Source: Mycobacterium sp. 050128
Lineage (GTDB): Bacteria > Actinomycetota > Actinomycetes > Mycobacteriales > Mycobacteriaceae
Assembly (NCBI RefSeq): GCF_036409155.1
Contig: NZ_JAZGLW010000022.1
Span: 1-8,543, forward strand
Direction: 5' to 3'
DNA: 8,543 nt
In this document: one piece after another, positions 1-6,660 of the stretch
Layout of the letters: each line of letters starts with the position of its first letter
Position numbering within the stretch: the stretch's first letter is position 1
The notes under the pieces: model-generated
The model's input: the letters and a program-made list of their open reading frames with translations, nothing else
What the model was told of the DNA's origin: nothing
The model's database searches: none
Program-made: the position numbers and the translations under genes

Positions 1-2
1 AG

Positions 3-86
3 ACACTCGGGTGGAAGACACCCGCCGAAGCATTCAACGAGCAACTACTCTCACTCCAACAAGCCGGTGTTGCATCGACCGGTTGA
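3..86 (+). pseudogene. IS30-family transposase, C-terminal fragment (runs in from the left)
   Basis: Reading from base 3, the frame gives 27 residues, TLGWKTPAEAFNEQLL then SLQQAGVASTG, ending at TGA 84-86. The 'LGWKTPAEA.NE.L' tail followed by a short '..GVA.T' end is the typical C-terminus of IS30-family DDE transposases. The catalytic residues lie upstream of the window and cannot be judged, so this may be the end of an intact element or a fragment. The stop codon sits directly against IS3-type coding sequence beginning at about 88. That suggests the right end of an IS30-like element inserted into an IS3 element. In some IS30 elements the stop lies within the terminal repeat, so the element end may be at about 86-90. 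Confidence 0.7.
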
Positions 87-87
87 A

Positions 88-384
88 TCAGGTCAATTTC
101 GCAGCCGAAAGTTCGTCCGCGCCCTGGGCCACCACGACATGGTCGGCTCCATGGGCCGCGTCGGGGCAGCCGGTGACAACGCGGCCATGGAGAGCTTCTT
201 TGCCCTGCTGCAGAAGAACGTCCTCGACCGCCGCCGCTGGGACACCCGCGAGCAGCTGCGCATCGCCATCGTCACCTGGATCGAACGCACCTACCACCGT
301 CGCCGACGACAAGTCGCTCTCGGCAGGTTGACCCCCATCGAATTCGAAGCAATCATGACCACACCGGCCAGTCAGGCCGCGTGA
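88..384 (+). pseudogene. IS3-family transposase (OrfB), C-terminal fragment
   Basis: The frame open from 67 encodes, from about 88, SGQFRSRKFVRALGHHDM, then GSMGRVGAAGDNAAMESFF, then an ERTYHRRRRQ..LG.LTP.EFE ending. This is the C-terminal third of an IS3-family integrase-type transposase. The Glu in 'NAAMESFFALLQK' is the last residue of the DDE triad. The 'HSDRGSQ' segment with the middle Asp has been cut off just before 'GQFRSR', so the piece cannot encode an active transposase. Codons upstream of 88 belong to the IS30-like sequence in another frame; the GTG at 67 is not a genuine start. The gene ends at TGA 382-384. The missing front part may lie left of the IS30 element outside the window. 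Confidence 0.85.
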
Positions 385-412
385 AGGAACTGTCACCTAT
401 CGGTGCAGCAGA
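88..412 (+). mobile_element. IS3-family element remnant with probable right terminus
   Basis: It contains the truncated transposase plus about 27 bases beyond its stop. The stretch 391-412 (tgtcacctatcggtgcagca then ga) resembles the terminal inverted repeats of actinobacterial IS3 elements, which often end within a few tens of bases of the transposase stop. The matching left repeat is not in the window, so the exact end is inferred. Target-site duplications cannot be assessed. Confidence 0.5.
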
Positions 413-419
413 CCCGTAC

Positions 420-815
420 TCAGTGATAAGTACTAGGCCCGGTTTCGCCACCGGGTGGTTGGTAGCCCGCCGCTGAGTTCCGCAGCTGCCAGATCTGCGC
501 TGGGCACAAAATATTGACCGCATATGAGACGAGGTAATTGGCCGCGAACTCGTCGTTGGGGGTGACGTCCCTCTTCACGTCGCCGATGATTTGCGCGTAG
601 CTGTTCCCCTGGCTGGCCTTGTTGCAGATCACATAGCCATAGCCGATCGCGTCATCGTTCGGAAAATTGTAATGGCGCCGCACCGCTACGTCATAGACAT
701 ACTCCACCTCGGGCGCCGGCGCGGCATGCGCCCGAGGCGCACTCGTTTGCGCGACTCCGCCCAAGACAACCGCGGCAGTGAACAACTCGACCGCCAGTGA
801 CGTGCTTCGCTTCAT
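420..815 (-). CDS. Secreted DUF732-like small protein
   Basis: This encodes 131 residues from ATG 815. The frame is open further upstream to 956, but the extra N-terminus shows no domain character, while Met at 815 starts a good signal peptide: MKRS, a hydrophobic stretch LAVELFTAAVVLGGVA, and an AHA-AP cleavage site near residue 31. The mature part (about 100 residues) has two cysteines, C64 in 'GYVICNKASQG' and C104 in 'NILCPAQIWQL'. They are spaced as in the mycobacterial DUF732 family of small exported proteins, where the pair is expected to form a disulfide. The function of the family is unknown. It lies 294 bp downstream of the catabolic operon on the same strand, convergent with the IS3 remnant, and has no obvious link to aromatic catabolism. 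No strong ribosome binding site is visible before 815. Confidence 0.75.
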   Translation of the reverse strand: MKRSTSLAVELFTAAVVLGGVAQTSAPRAHAAPAPEVEYVYDVAVRRHYNFPNDDAIGYGYVICNKASQGNSYAQIIGDVKRDVTPNDEFAANYLVSYAVNILCPAQIWQLRNSAAGYQPPGGETGPSTYH

Positions 816-1109
816 CACCGGGCACTCGAAGGAGCGGCCGGTATAGCCGCAACGGATCCGATGACAGCCAACGCTCGGTCGAGATACGACGTGATTGGGC
901 TCAGCATGGTCATCGCCACGCCTATATGACATAACGATAAGTCGCCTCGGAGACATCCAGCTCGCACGAGCAGATAGGTGACGGGGTCTATTCCTTTTCC
1001 CTCGGCCAGAGGCCGATCGGCCGCCATCTACTTCACCAGGCGGTTCAATCCGACAACCGACTTGCTACCCACTAGATATCACCCCTACTGACCCGATAGC
1101 GAGTCACTG
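816..1109. other. Intergenic stretch without a supported gene
   Basis: This is 294 bp between the secreted protein gene and the end of the catabolic operon, both on the minus strand. An AT-rich patch at 920-945 could hold a promoter for the secreted protein gene, but no convincing -35/-10 pair was found. Weak inverted repeats occur: a 5-bp GCGGC/GCCGC stem at 834-850 just upstream of the small gene, and a 5-bp CGGTT/AACCG stem at about 1032-1050. Neither has a T-run, so no terminator is claimed. A 70-codon minus-strand frame (815-1027) has no protein-like features. Confidence 0.4.
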
Positions 1110-2054
1110 TCATGGTTTGGTCCAAGCGACGGCCATACCCATCAGTGCTCGCGGAATCGGCTCATAGACACTAGTCCAGGGCGTCTGACCGCCCACAGCT
1201 CCGGATGCACAGATCCACGATCTTAACTCGATATTGCCGCTCGCAAGAAGGTCATCGGAGGCCAGGTTGCTCAACTCGTAACCCTTCCCGGCGGCGAGGA
1301 ACTCCAGACTGCGGCGATCGAAGTCTTCGTCAATCGAGCCGTGAACGTACGGTCCATCGTAGGCAACCCATGGGTATCCGGCCGTGAAGTGCGACAGCCC
1401 CCCCGACGCATAGACGCCTACCCGCTCATCAGCGGGACGACATAGTCGCACCGCGTCAGCGATTGCGCAGCCCAAAGCGAAACAACGTTTCGGCGACAAC
1501 GACGGCATATGAATGGCATTAAGGAACATCAACACGACAGGGATTGCGTGGTCTCCGAGGATGTGCGCCAAGATCTCACCATGCGCATGCGAGCGCAAGG
1601 TCTTCTCACGGAATTCCACCACGCCGGTGACGTCGAACCCCGACTTGACCGTCTGTTCATACACGTCCTGACTTAGGGAAGACGCACTTGCCCAGTGCCG
1701 GGAGACGGAGGAAAATCGTTCGGAAAGAATGAAATCTGCTCCTGTGTAAATCGCAATCTGCGGAAGTGCCGATCCGTCGAAGTTCTCATTCTGGTCGTCA
1801 CCGATGACGATGAGGCAATCCAGACGATCACGCCGAATATTGTTTCGCAATCGTTGAAGTCCGCCTTGGATCCGGGCGTACCGCGCCGCAGCGGCTTCAA
1901 ATGATTCGTCGTATTCACCTGGTGGGCACGTAGCGACCCGTCCGTGACGTCGTTCGTAGTTTTCTCGGTTTTTGTTCCGAAATTCTTCCCATCCGTCGGG
2001 TTCGATGAAGGTGAAGGCATGCGAGGATGCATATCCCGCGACGATTTCACCCAC
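1110..2054 (-). CDS. LigB-type (class III) extradiol ring-cleavage dioxygenase
   Basis: This encodes 314 residues from GTG 2054, preceded by a purine-rich AGGGGGAG. It is the last gene of the operon, 48 bp after the dehydrogenase. The family opens catechols next to the hydroxyls using Fe(II). Matches to LigB-type enzymes: 'AGYASSHAFTF' with H12 at the position of the first metal-binding His; 'DCLIVIGDDQNENF' (79-92), the strand and loop that carries the second metal His in LigB; 'VYASGGLSHF' with H222, equivalent to the catalytic His; and 'SGNIELRSWICASGA' with E276, matching the metal-binding Glu. Length fits the catalytic beta-type subunit. No LigA-like small subunit is encoded nearby, so it probably works alone. 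Oddity: the loop expected to read '.DH' reads 'DDQ', so one metal ligand is not obvious. This may be a subfamily trait. The substrate is presumably the catechol made by the upstream dioxygenase and dehydrogenase. Confidence 0.85.
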   Translation of the reverse strand: MGEIVAGYASSHAFTFIEPDGWEEFRNKNRENYERRHGRVATCPPGEYDESFEAAAARYARIQGGLQRLRNNIRRDRLDCLIVIGDDQNENFDGSALPQIAIYTGADFILSERFSSVSRHWASASSLSQDVYEQTVKSGFDVTGVVEFREKTLRSHAHGEILAHILGDHAIPVVLMFLNAIHMPSLSPKRCFALGCAIADAVRLCRPADERVGVYASGGLSHFTAGYPWVAYDGPYVHGSIDEDFDRRSLEFLAAGKGYELSNLASDDLLASGNIELRSWICASGAVGGQTPWTSVYEPIPRALMGMAVAWTKP

Positions 2055-2102
2055 GGCTCCCCCTGGGATAAGTCTCTAGTTTTGAGGGTTTGTCAGTTCC
2101 GT

Positions 2103-3335
2103 TCACAGCCAAATCTCCTGCGAGAGAAGAACTTCGCACCCTTCATGGGCTGATCGAAGTATTGCGAAGCACACCTCGAGAGTTGCCCGTCCCCACCGGC
2201 CGTCGTGCTGAACCGGACGATCTTGCGTGATCGCCTGGTGCAGTTCAGCCAACTCGGCGGCCCGCCCGCGCATCGTCCGCGCGACAGGTATCTCCCTTGA
2301 TCCGTCTTGCCCGTACACCACCAGGCCGTCGGGCGATTGTCTGATGGCGCCGCGTTCACAGCTAACCACGGTGAGGCCGAAGTAGGGATGGTTCACGATC
2401 TCACCCGACGTGGAATAGCCCCATATTTCCCGAGAGTCATCGGTGGCCGTGTCAGTACCATAACGGCCCTGCTCCTTCTGGGCTTCGAGCGCCGTTTCCA
2501 GTTGGTTGGCGTTAAGGCTTAGCTGCTCGAAGTTGCGACGGACGCGCAGGTTGGTATCCGGTCTGCGGACGCCGCCGTCTTCTGCCACCCACGAGTGCAG
2601 TTCTGCGGTGTCAAAGTATGCGTGGCCGTCGTAGACGAGTGTGGCCGACACCCCTGACTCGAACTCCAAGTGGCACGTGTACCCTCCAACGCATTCCCGA
2701 ACATCGTCCCAGACCGTTGACGCGCGTACACTTCTGACCGCAGAACCGGCGATTTGCCGGACGATGTCCACCTGGTGGGGCCCCTGGTTGAGGACCGGCC
2801 CGCTTGTCGCGCGCAGCTCGGAGGTCGGCCAAGGCCGCCGGTTGAAGTCATTGAAGTTCCACGTGTTCACCATCAGCAATTCGCCGAGCTCCTGGCTGCG
2901 CACCAGATCAGCTATGGCACGAATTGGAGCGTCAAAGCTGTGTGTGTGTCCGGCCATCATTTTGACGCCTGCTTCATCCGCCGCATCGACCATTTCCGCG
3001 CACTCTTCGACGGACAATGCCAGCGGCTTCTCCACGATCATGTGCTTGCCGTGGTGAGCCGCCATGAGGGCATGCTCATGGTGCAGCTCGGGTGGTGTGG
3101 CGATGTAAACCACCTCGACGTTGGGGTCGGCGCAAAGGTGTTCTACATCCGTATATGTTCGACAGCCGAACTCATCGGCGAAGCGGGCCAGCGCCTGCGC
3201 CCGGGTGTCGGCCGCGGCCACCACCCGATACGGCAGCGACGACATGTCGGGGTACTGTTGAAAAATCCGTGCTACTGCCTGGCCGATTCCGAGAAATCCT
3301 AGGCCCAGTTCGCGTGCTGGAGCTCTATCCGTCAC
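2103..3335 (-). CDS. Gfo/Idh/MocA-family oxidoreductase, probable cis-dihydrodiol dehydrogenase
   Basis: This encodes 410 residues from GTG 3335, with GAGAGG seven bases upstream. The N-terminal Rossmann fold is shown by 'GLGFLGIGQAVARIF' (11-25, the G-x-G-x-x-A nucleotide-binding turn) and 'VVYIATPPELHHEHA' (75-89). The family-defining 'VEKPLALS' (101-108) has the EKP catalytic Lys at 103. 'NQGPHQVDIVRQI' (183-195) carries the conserved Asp and His of the C-terminal domain. Length and layout resemble phthalate 4,5-cis-dihydrodiol dehydrogenase (Pht4 type), which oxidises a ring cis-dihydrodiol to a catechol with NAD(P)+. Sitting directly between the Rieske dioxygenase subunits and the extradiol dioxygenase, it is well placed for that step. 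The family also includes sugar and inositol dehydrogenases, so the assignment rests mostly on context. The gene starts 36 bp after the beta subunit. Confidence 0.8.
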   Translation of the reverse strand: MTDRAPARELGLGFLGIGQAVARIFQQYPDMSSLPYRVVAAADTRAQALARFADEFGCRTYTDVEHLCADPNVEVVYIATPPELHHEHALMAAHHGKHMIVEKPLALSVEECAEMVDAADEAGVKMMAGHTHSFDAPIRAIADLVRSQELGELLMVNTWNFNDFNRRPWPTSELRATSGPVLNQGPHQVDIVRQIAGSAVRSVRASTVWDDVRECVGGYTCHLEFESGVSATLVYDGHAYFDTAELHSWVAEDGGVRRPDTNLRVRRNFEQLSLNANQLETALEAQKEQGRYGTDTATDDSREIWGYSTSGEIVNHPYFGLTVVSCERGAIRQSPDGLVVYGQDGSREIPVARTMRGRAAELAELHQAITQDRPVQHDGRWGRATLEVCFAILRSAHEGCEVLLSQEIWL

Positions 3336-3371
3336 CGACGAACCTCTCTGTGGGATTAGCGAGCGCGGGCA

Positions 3372-3875
3372 TTAGAAGAAAATTGATATCGCTCGCGGTA
3401 ACACGCTGTGGGCCAGCGTGATTACCCTCGCTGCGAGCTGCAGCCCACCGTGCTCGTCGCGACGCAGGACGTCTTGTCGCTTGCCTGCAAAGAGGTTCTC
3501 ATGGCGCTCATGGCGCACGAGGAACACCATGACGCTGGACCGGACACCCACCTCGCGATCGTCCCCGTCAGTCACCAGGATGTCGCTGACGATCCGCTGG
3601 GTGATCGTGCGCGGCGTCTCGCCAGGCGCAAGCCCTGTTGCCAGCCTGGCGATCCGCAGGTTCAGGGACTCATAGTCGTCGTTGAAGAGAAAGAACGGCG
3701 GTAGGCCCTCATCTCGAGTGTCCGGATGCGTGCTGGATTCCGGGAAGGGCATAACGTAACGCACATCCTTGGCGACCATCGTCTGTAGCCACTCGGCCAT
3801 CAGACCGTCATCGAGCAGCATCGTCTCGCGGGCATAAAATTCGTTGACGCGCAGCCGCAGGTCGAGATCCAACAT
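3372..3875 (-). CDS. Aromatic-ring-hydroxylating dioxygenase, beta (small) subunit
   Basis: This encodes 167 residues from ATG 3875. An in-frame GTG at 3887 would add four residues (MetGluThrGly), but GGAG six bases before 3875 makes the ATG the better start. The protein has the features of the NTF2-like beta subunit of Rieske dioxygenases: an N-terminal 'VNEFYARETMLLDDGLMAEW' helix, 'VRYVMPFPES' early in the fold, 'FFLFNDDYESLNLRIARL' in the middle, and a C-terminal 'VLPRAISIFF' that matches the usual '..LP...L..FF' ending. Beta subunits have no cofactor and form an alpha3beta3 hexamer with the alpha subunit, helping structure and sometimes substrate choice. It follows the alpha gene by 14 bp, so translation is probably coupled. 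Length is normal for the family. Confidence 0.9.
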   Translation of the reverse strand: MLDLDLRLRVNEFYARETMLLDDGLMAEWLQTMVAKDVRYVMPFPESSTHPDTRDEGLPPFFLFNDDYESLNLRIARLATGLAPGETPRTITQRIVSDILVTDGDDREVGVRSSVMVFLVRHERHENLFAGKRQDVLRRDEHGGLQLAARVITLAHSVLPRAISIFF

Positions 3876-3889
3876 GCCAGTCTCCACGG

Positions 3890-5197
3890 TCAGCCCAACT
3901 CCGTTATTGCCCGAAGCCAGTGCCGATAGAACTCCCGCTGGTAACTTTCACTGATCTGCGGGCGGACATTGCCGGGCAGCTCTGCTATCAGGGACTCGGC
4001 GGGCTCGACGTCTTGGCCGAGCGAGTAATCGAACATCACTTCGCGGGCGACGCCTGTGTCGAGTGCGTCTGTGAGGCGCTCGAAGTTCTCGTGGTCATCC
4101 GGTGCGACCAGGCCCGCCGCCGATTGCCGCTGACTCAAGACGAAGACCATGCGCTCCTTGACCGAAGGGGGCGCTGACTTCTCCACCAAACACCACTCCC
4201 ACACTTCGGTCAACCGCGGGCCCCGAGGCTGCCAAAGGACGAATCCACGACCGTAGAACGCTGTTCCCAGTCCAATCATGCTGAAATTCGGAAAAATATT
4301 GGCTGCATGGAAGCTGTACGGCTGCACCGCGTTTCCCGCCAGTCGTGCACTCTGTCGGCGATAGCGTTCCCGCAGCCATTCAACTGCCTCCGGGCCGAGT
4401 GTGTCGGCCTGGGCGAGATCATCTTGGTAGAAGTTGTCACCGACCGCTAGCTGCAACAACCCGTGGGGAGCCTCACCCGCGGCGACCACACTGTAGTGCG
4501 TTCCCTCGTCGATTGAGAAATTGATGCGGGACAGCCGCTTGCCGTTCGCCAGAGCGGTGACCGATCCGTGGGTCGCGCCGAAATGGTATTGGTCGCCACC
4601 GAAGTTCTCCGCCAACAACTTCCAGTTGGCTGGGATCAAGTAGCGATGCAGGCCCGGTACGACCTGCAGACCCTGCGGGTCGCTGTCCAGCAGAAAATTG
4701 TCGAGATACCAAAGCAAGCTCTCGCCTAAGTAGTCGCTCAGCGACGGGCTGGCCGGGTCCCAGCATGCAAAGATGAGACCCTTGTGGGTAGCCACCCGTG
4801 GGGACACCAGACTCATGTTGTCTTTGTCGAACAGCGCCCCATAGGCGCTCTCGCCTAATGGAACGTGGCGCAGCTGGCCGTCGGTGTTGTAGCTCCAGCC
4901 GTGGTAGCTACAGCGGAAGATATTGGCGTTGCCCTTGTCAAATTGGCAGACCTTGTTGCCCCGATGGCGGCACTTGTTAAGAAGGACACGAACGTTGGAT
5001 TCCTTATCGCGGCATACGATGACCGCGTCATCGGCCATGTACGTCGTGATGAAGTCGCCCGGGTTCGGGATCATCGACTCGTGACCCACGAATAGCCATG
5101 TGCGCCTGAAGATCACGTTGAGCTCTCGTTGGTAGACCGCTTCGTCGTAGAAAGCCGACGAATCGACCAAGGGCGTCGGCGTCGCTTCTTGGGACAT
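3890..5197 (-). CDS. Aromatic-ring-hydroxylating dioxygenase, alpha (large) subunit, Rieske type
   Basis: This encodes 435 residues from ATG 5197, chosen because GGAG sits six bases upstream. The ATG at 5209 (overlapping the hydrolase stop as TGATG) is a second in-frame possibility. The Rieske [2Fe-2S] domain has C76-R-H78 and C96-S-Y-H99 ('NKCRHRGNK', 'FRCSYHGWSY'). The catalytic domain has 'NFGGDQYHFGATH' with D202 as the likely inter-subunit electron bridge and H205 and H210 as iron ligands; D367/D368 in 'APDDHENFERL' would supply the third. These residues are all present, so the enzyme should be active as a dioxygenase adding both atoms of O2 to an aromatic ring. Length is typical. It needs a ferredoxin and reductase, which are not in the window. 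The family includes biphenyl-, phenylpropionate- and PAH-type enzymes; the substrate cannot be read from the sequence. Confidence 0.92.
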   Translation of the reverse strand: MSQEATPTPLVDSSAFYDEAVYQRELNVIFRRTWLFVGHESMIPNPGDFITTYMADDAVIVCRDKESNVRVLLNKCRHRGNKVCQFDKGNANIFRCSYHGWSYNTDGQLRHVPLGESAYGALFDKDNMSLVSPRVATHKGLIFACWDPASPSLSDYLGESLLWYLDNFLLDSDPQGLQVVPGLHRYLIPANWKLLAENFGGDQYHFGATHGSVTALANGKRLSRINFSIDEGTHYSVVAAGEAPHGLLQLAVGDNFYQDDLAQADTLGPEAVEWLRERYRRQSARLAGNAVQPYSFHAANIFPNFSMIGLGTAFYGRGFVLWQPRGPRLTEVWEWCLVEKSAPPSVKERMVFVLSQRQSAAGLVAPDDHENFERLTDALDTGVAREVMFDYSLGQDVEPAESLIAELPGNVRPQISESYQREFYRHWLRAITELG

Positions 5198-5208
5198 GAT
5201 CGTCTCCA

Positions 5209-6108
5209 TCAACGCTGCTCTGCGAATTCGCGACCGCCACCAAGATAGTCGGTGAGGATCTGGTTGAACAGGGCTGGACGTTCCCACTGCGGCCAATGAC
5301 CGCAATCATCCATTAATGCGAATTTGGCTCCAGGAATGAGCTCGGCCGCGCGTCGTCCGAACTCTACAGTTGCCGACGGGTTGTGGCTCGTCCAAAGTAC
5401 CAGTGTGGGCCGGGTGATGTCGGCAAGCCGTTCGGCCGTGAGGTTGTCCTCGGCGGTGGCCGCCGAGGGCGGAGCGGTCGCGTCGGAGAGCGCAGACTGC
5501 GCGCTCGCGTTCTGGTACAACTGCCATCGCAGCTCGACCAGTTCATCGGTTAGGTCGCGTTCAGGCTTGTTAAATAGCCAGGCCATTCGCTCCCGCACCG
5601 TGGCCGGACTCGGGTTGGCTAGGAACTGTTTGGTGAGCCGGCCAAGCTCCGCCCGCCCCGCAGCGGTGCGGGCCTCCGCATCAACGCCGACCTGAAGCGT
5701 CAGCCGCGCGCCGCACACATAGACCAATCGGTCCACTCGATCGGGGCGTTCTTTCGTAGTCCAGGCCGCGACCCAGCCGCCAAGCGACTCACCGACAAGG
5801 TGCGCTCGGCCGATACCCAAAACGTCCATGTAGCCGAGGAGGTGATTCACATAGTCTGTGCGCTCCGCGGCCCCTTCGCCCGCACCTGTGAAACCGTGGC
5901 CGAGCAAATCGAGCGCGTGCACACGAAAGTTGCGTGCGAGCGGCAAGACGTTACGGGCGAAGGCCTCGGCGTGACCACCCCCACCATGTAACAGAACCAG
6001 ATCAGGACCCTCCCCTGCTTGGATTGCTCTCGTTCGGATCCCCGCCACGTCCACAAAGCGCGTCTCCGCCCCGAGCAGGTTCAGCCAGATTGACCGGTTC
6101 TGCAGCAA
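5209..6108 (-). CDS. Alpha/beta hydrolase, meta-cleavage product (C-C bond) hydrolase type
   Basis: This encodes 299 residues from TTG 6108; the in-frame upstream stop lies at 6133-6135, no ATG or GTG is available between, and GAGGG lies about seven bases upstream. It is the first gene of the operon. Motifs: 'VLLHGGGGHAEAF' (38-50) forming the oxyanion hole, 'LDLLGHGFT' (67-74), the nucleophile elbow 'VGESLGGW' with S108, and 'DDCGHWPQWERP' with H271, typical of BphD/HsaD/CarC-like enzymes that hydrolyse vinylogous 1,5-diketones from meta ring cleavage. The usual acid of the Ser-His-Asp triad is expected in 'LWTSHNPSATVEFG' (239-251), where Asn243 stands instead of Asp. This may be a subfamily feature or a reduction in activity. 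Expected products are an acid and 2-hydroxypenta-2,4-dienoate, which would feed the hydratase encoded at 7252-8094. Confidence 0.85.
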   Translation of the reverse strand: MLQNRSIWLNLLGAETRFVDVAGIRTRAIQAGEGPDLVLLHGGGGHAEAFARNVLPLARNFRVHALDLLGHGFTGAGEGAAERTDYVNHLLGYMDVLGIGRAHLVGESLGGWVAAWTTKERPDRVDRLVYVCGARLTLQVGVDAEARTAAGRAELGRLTKQFLANPSPATVRERMAWLFNKPERDLTDELVELRWQLYQNASAQSALSDATAPPSAATAEDNLTAERLADITRPTLVLWTSHNPSATVEFGRRAAELIPGAKFALMDDCGHWPQWERPALFNQILTDYLGGGREFAEQR

Positions 6109-6200
6109 TGGTGCACCCTCACGTAGTTTGAGTTAACGCCTAATGCTTATCACAAGTCCCCGAATATCTGCAACCAAGAAATTTAGGACGGCATATAAAT
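6109..6200 (-). promoter_or_regulatory. Probable promoter and leader region of the five-gene catabolic operon
   Basis: This is an AT-rich stretch, unlike the GC-rich surroundings, between the IS30 remnant and the hydrolase start. On the minus strand TTGCAG (about 6159-6164) is followed after 17 bases by ATAAGC, a weak -35/-10 candidate. No other upstream promoter is evident for the operon. A promoter brought in by, or created next to, the IS remnant is possible. The exact elements are inferred. Confidence 0.35.
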
Positions 6201-6224
6201 CACCGCGACGGGGCAAGGAACTGG

Positions 6225-6660
6225 CCGGGCGATCTGTTGCGGGCTCCACCGTTGAGCGAGCAGGTCGGCGATCAGGTCGCATAGGGCAGGGTTCTAGTCG
6301 ATCCGCCGCGTGGCGACGGGCTCTGCGTTGGACTGCCCCGCGGTGCGCTTCGAACGCCCCGTACCGGCCGTCTCGGCGGCTGTTGCGGCGCAACTCCCTC
6401 GATACGGTCGACGGCGCCCGGCCAAGCTTGGAGGCGATCTGCCGGATACTCAACGCCATTGCGGCGCAGATCGGCTATGGCGATCCGCTCCTGTTCGGAT
6501 AGAGATCGATCGCTGATTTGGCGCACAGCCAAACGAATGGAGTGCGGGCACGAATCCGACGGCTTCGCCACGCCGATAGGTTTTGCAACCTCGCGCCCAG
6601 TTGTTTGCTGAGGTACGGAACACCCCCCACTTCGCGATCCGCCGCCGAGACGGACCAGCC
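6225..6660 (-). pseudogene. IS30-family transposase, decayed N-terminal half
   Basis: Minus-strand translation in shifting frames gives a readable IS30 N-terminus: '[20 protein letters not shown]' (about 6640-6560), then '[18 protein letters not shown]' and '[10 protein letters not shown]' (to about 6462), then '[20 protein letters not shown]' and 'LRRNSRRDGRYGAFEAHRG' (from about 6459), then 'NPALCDLIADLLAQRWSPQQ' (to about 6228). The helix-turn-helix 'IRQIASKLGRAPSTVSREL' is diagnostic. At least three frameshifts are needed, near 6540, 6461 (one extra base) and 6310. The DDE catalytic domain is missing. The gene is dead. It is inserted in, or joined to, the aldolase remnant upstream. Confidence 0.75.

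Noticed and set aside
420..956. Longer 178-residue version of the secreted protein
   Set aside because: The extra 47 residues lack domain character, and the shorter start gives a proper signal peptide.
815..1027. 70-codon minus-strand frame upstream of the secreted protein gene
   Set aside because: No motif or ribosome binding site, and it overlaps the upstream region of a better-supported gene.
1030..1110. Possible terminator after the extradiol dioxygenase gene
   Set aside because: Only 4-5 bp stems (TGAC/GTCA and CGGTT/AACCG) with large loops and no T-run.
2754..3302. 182-codon + strand frame
   Set aside because: Lies wholly antisense to the dihydrodiol dehydrogenase, whose minus-strand motifs are clear.
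6133..6459. 108-codon minus-strand frame as an intact small HTH protein
   Set aside because: Only its first ~45 residues are IS30-like. The rest is out of frame with the IS30 continuation, so it is part of a frameshifted transposase.
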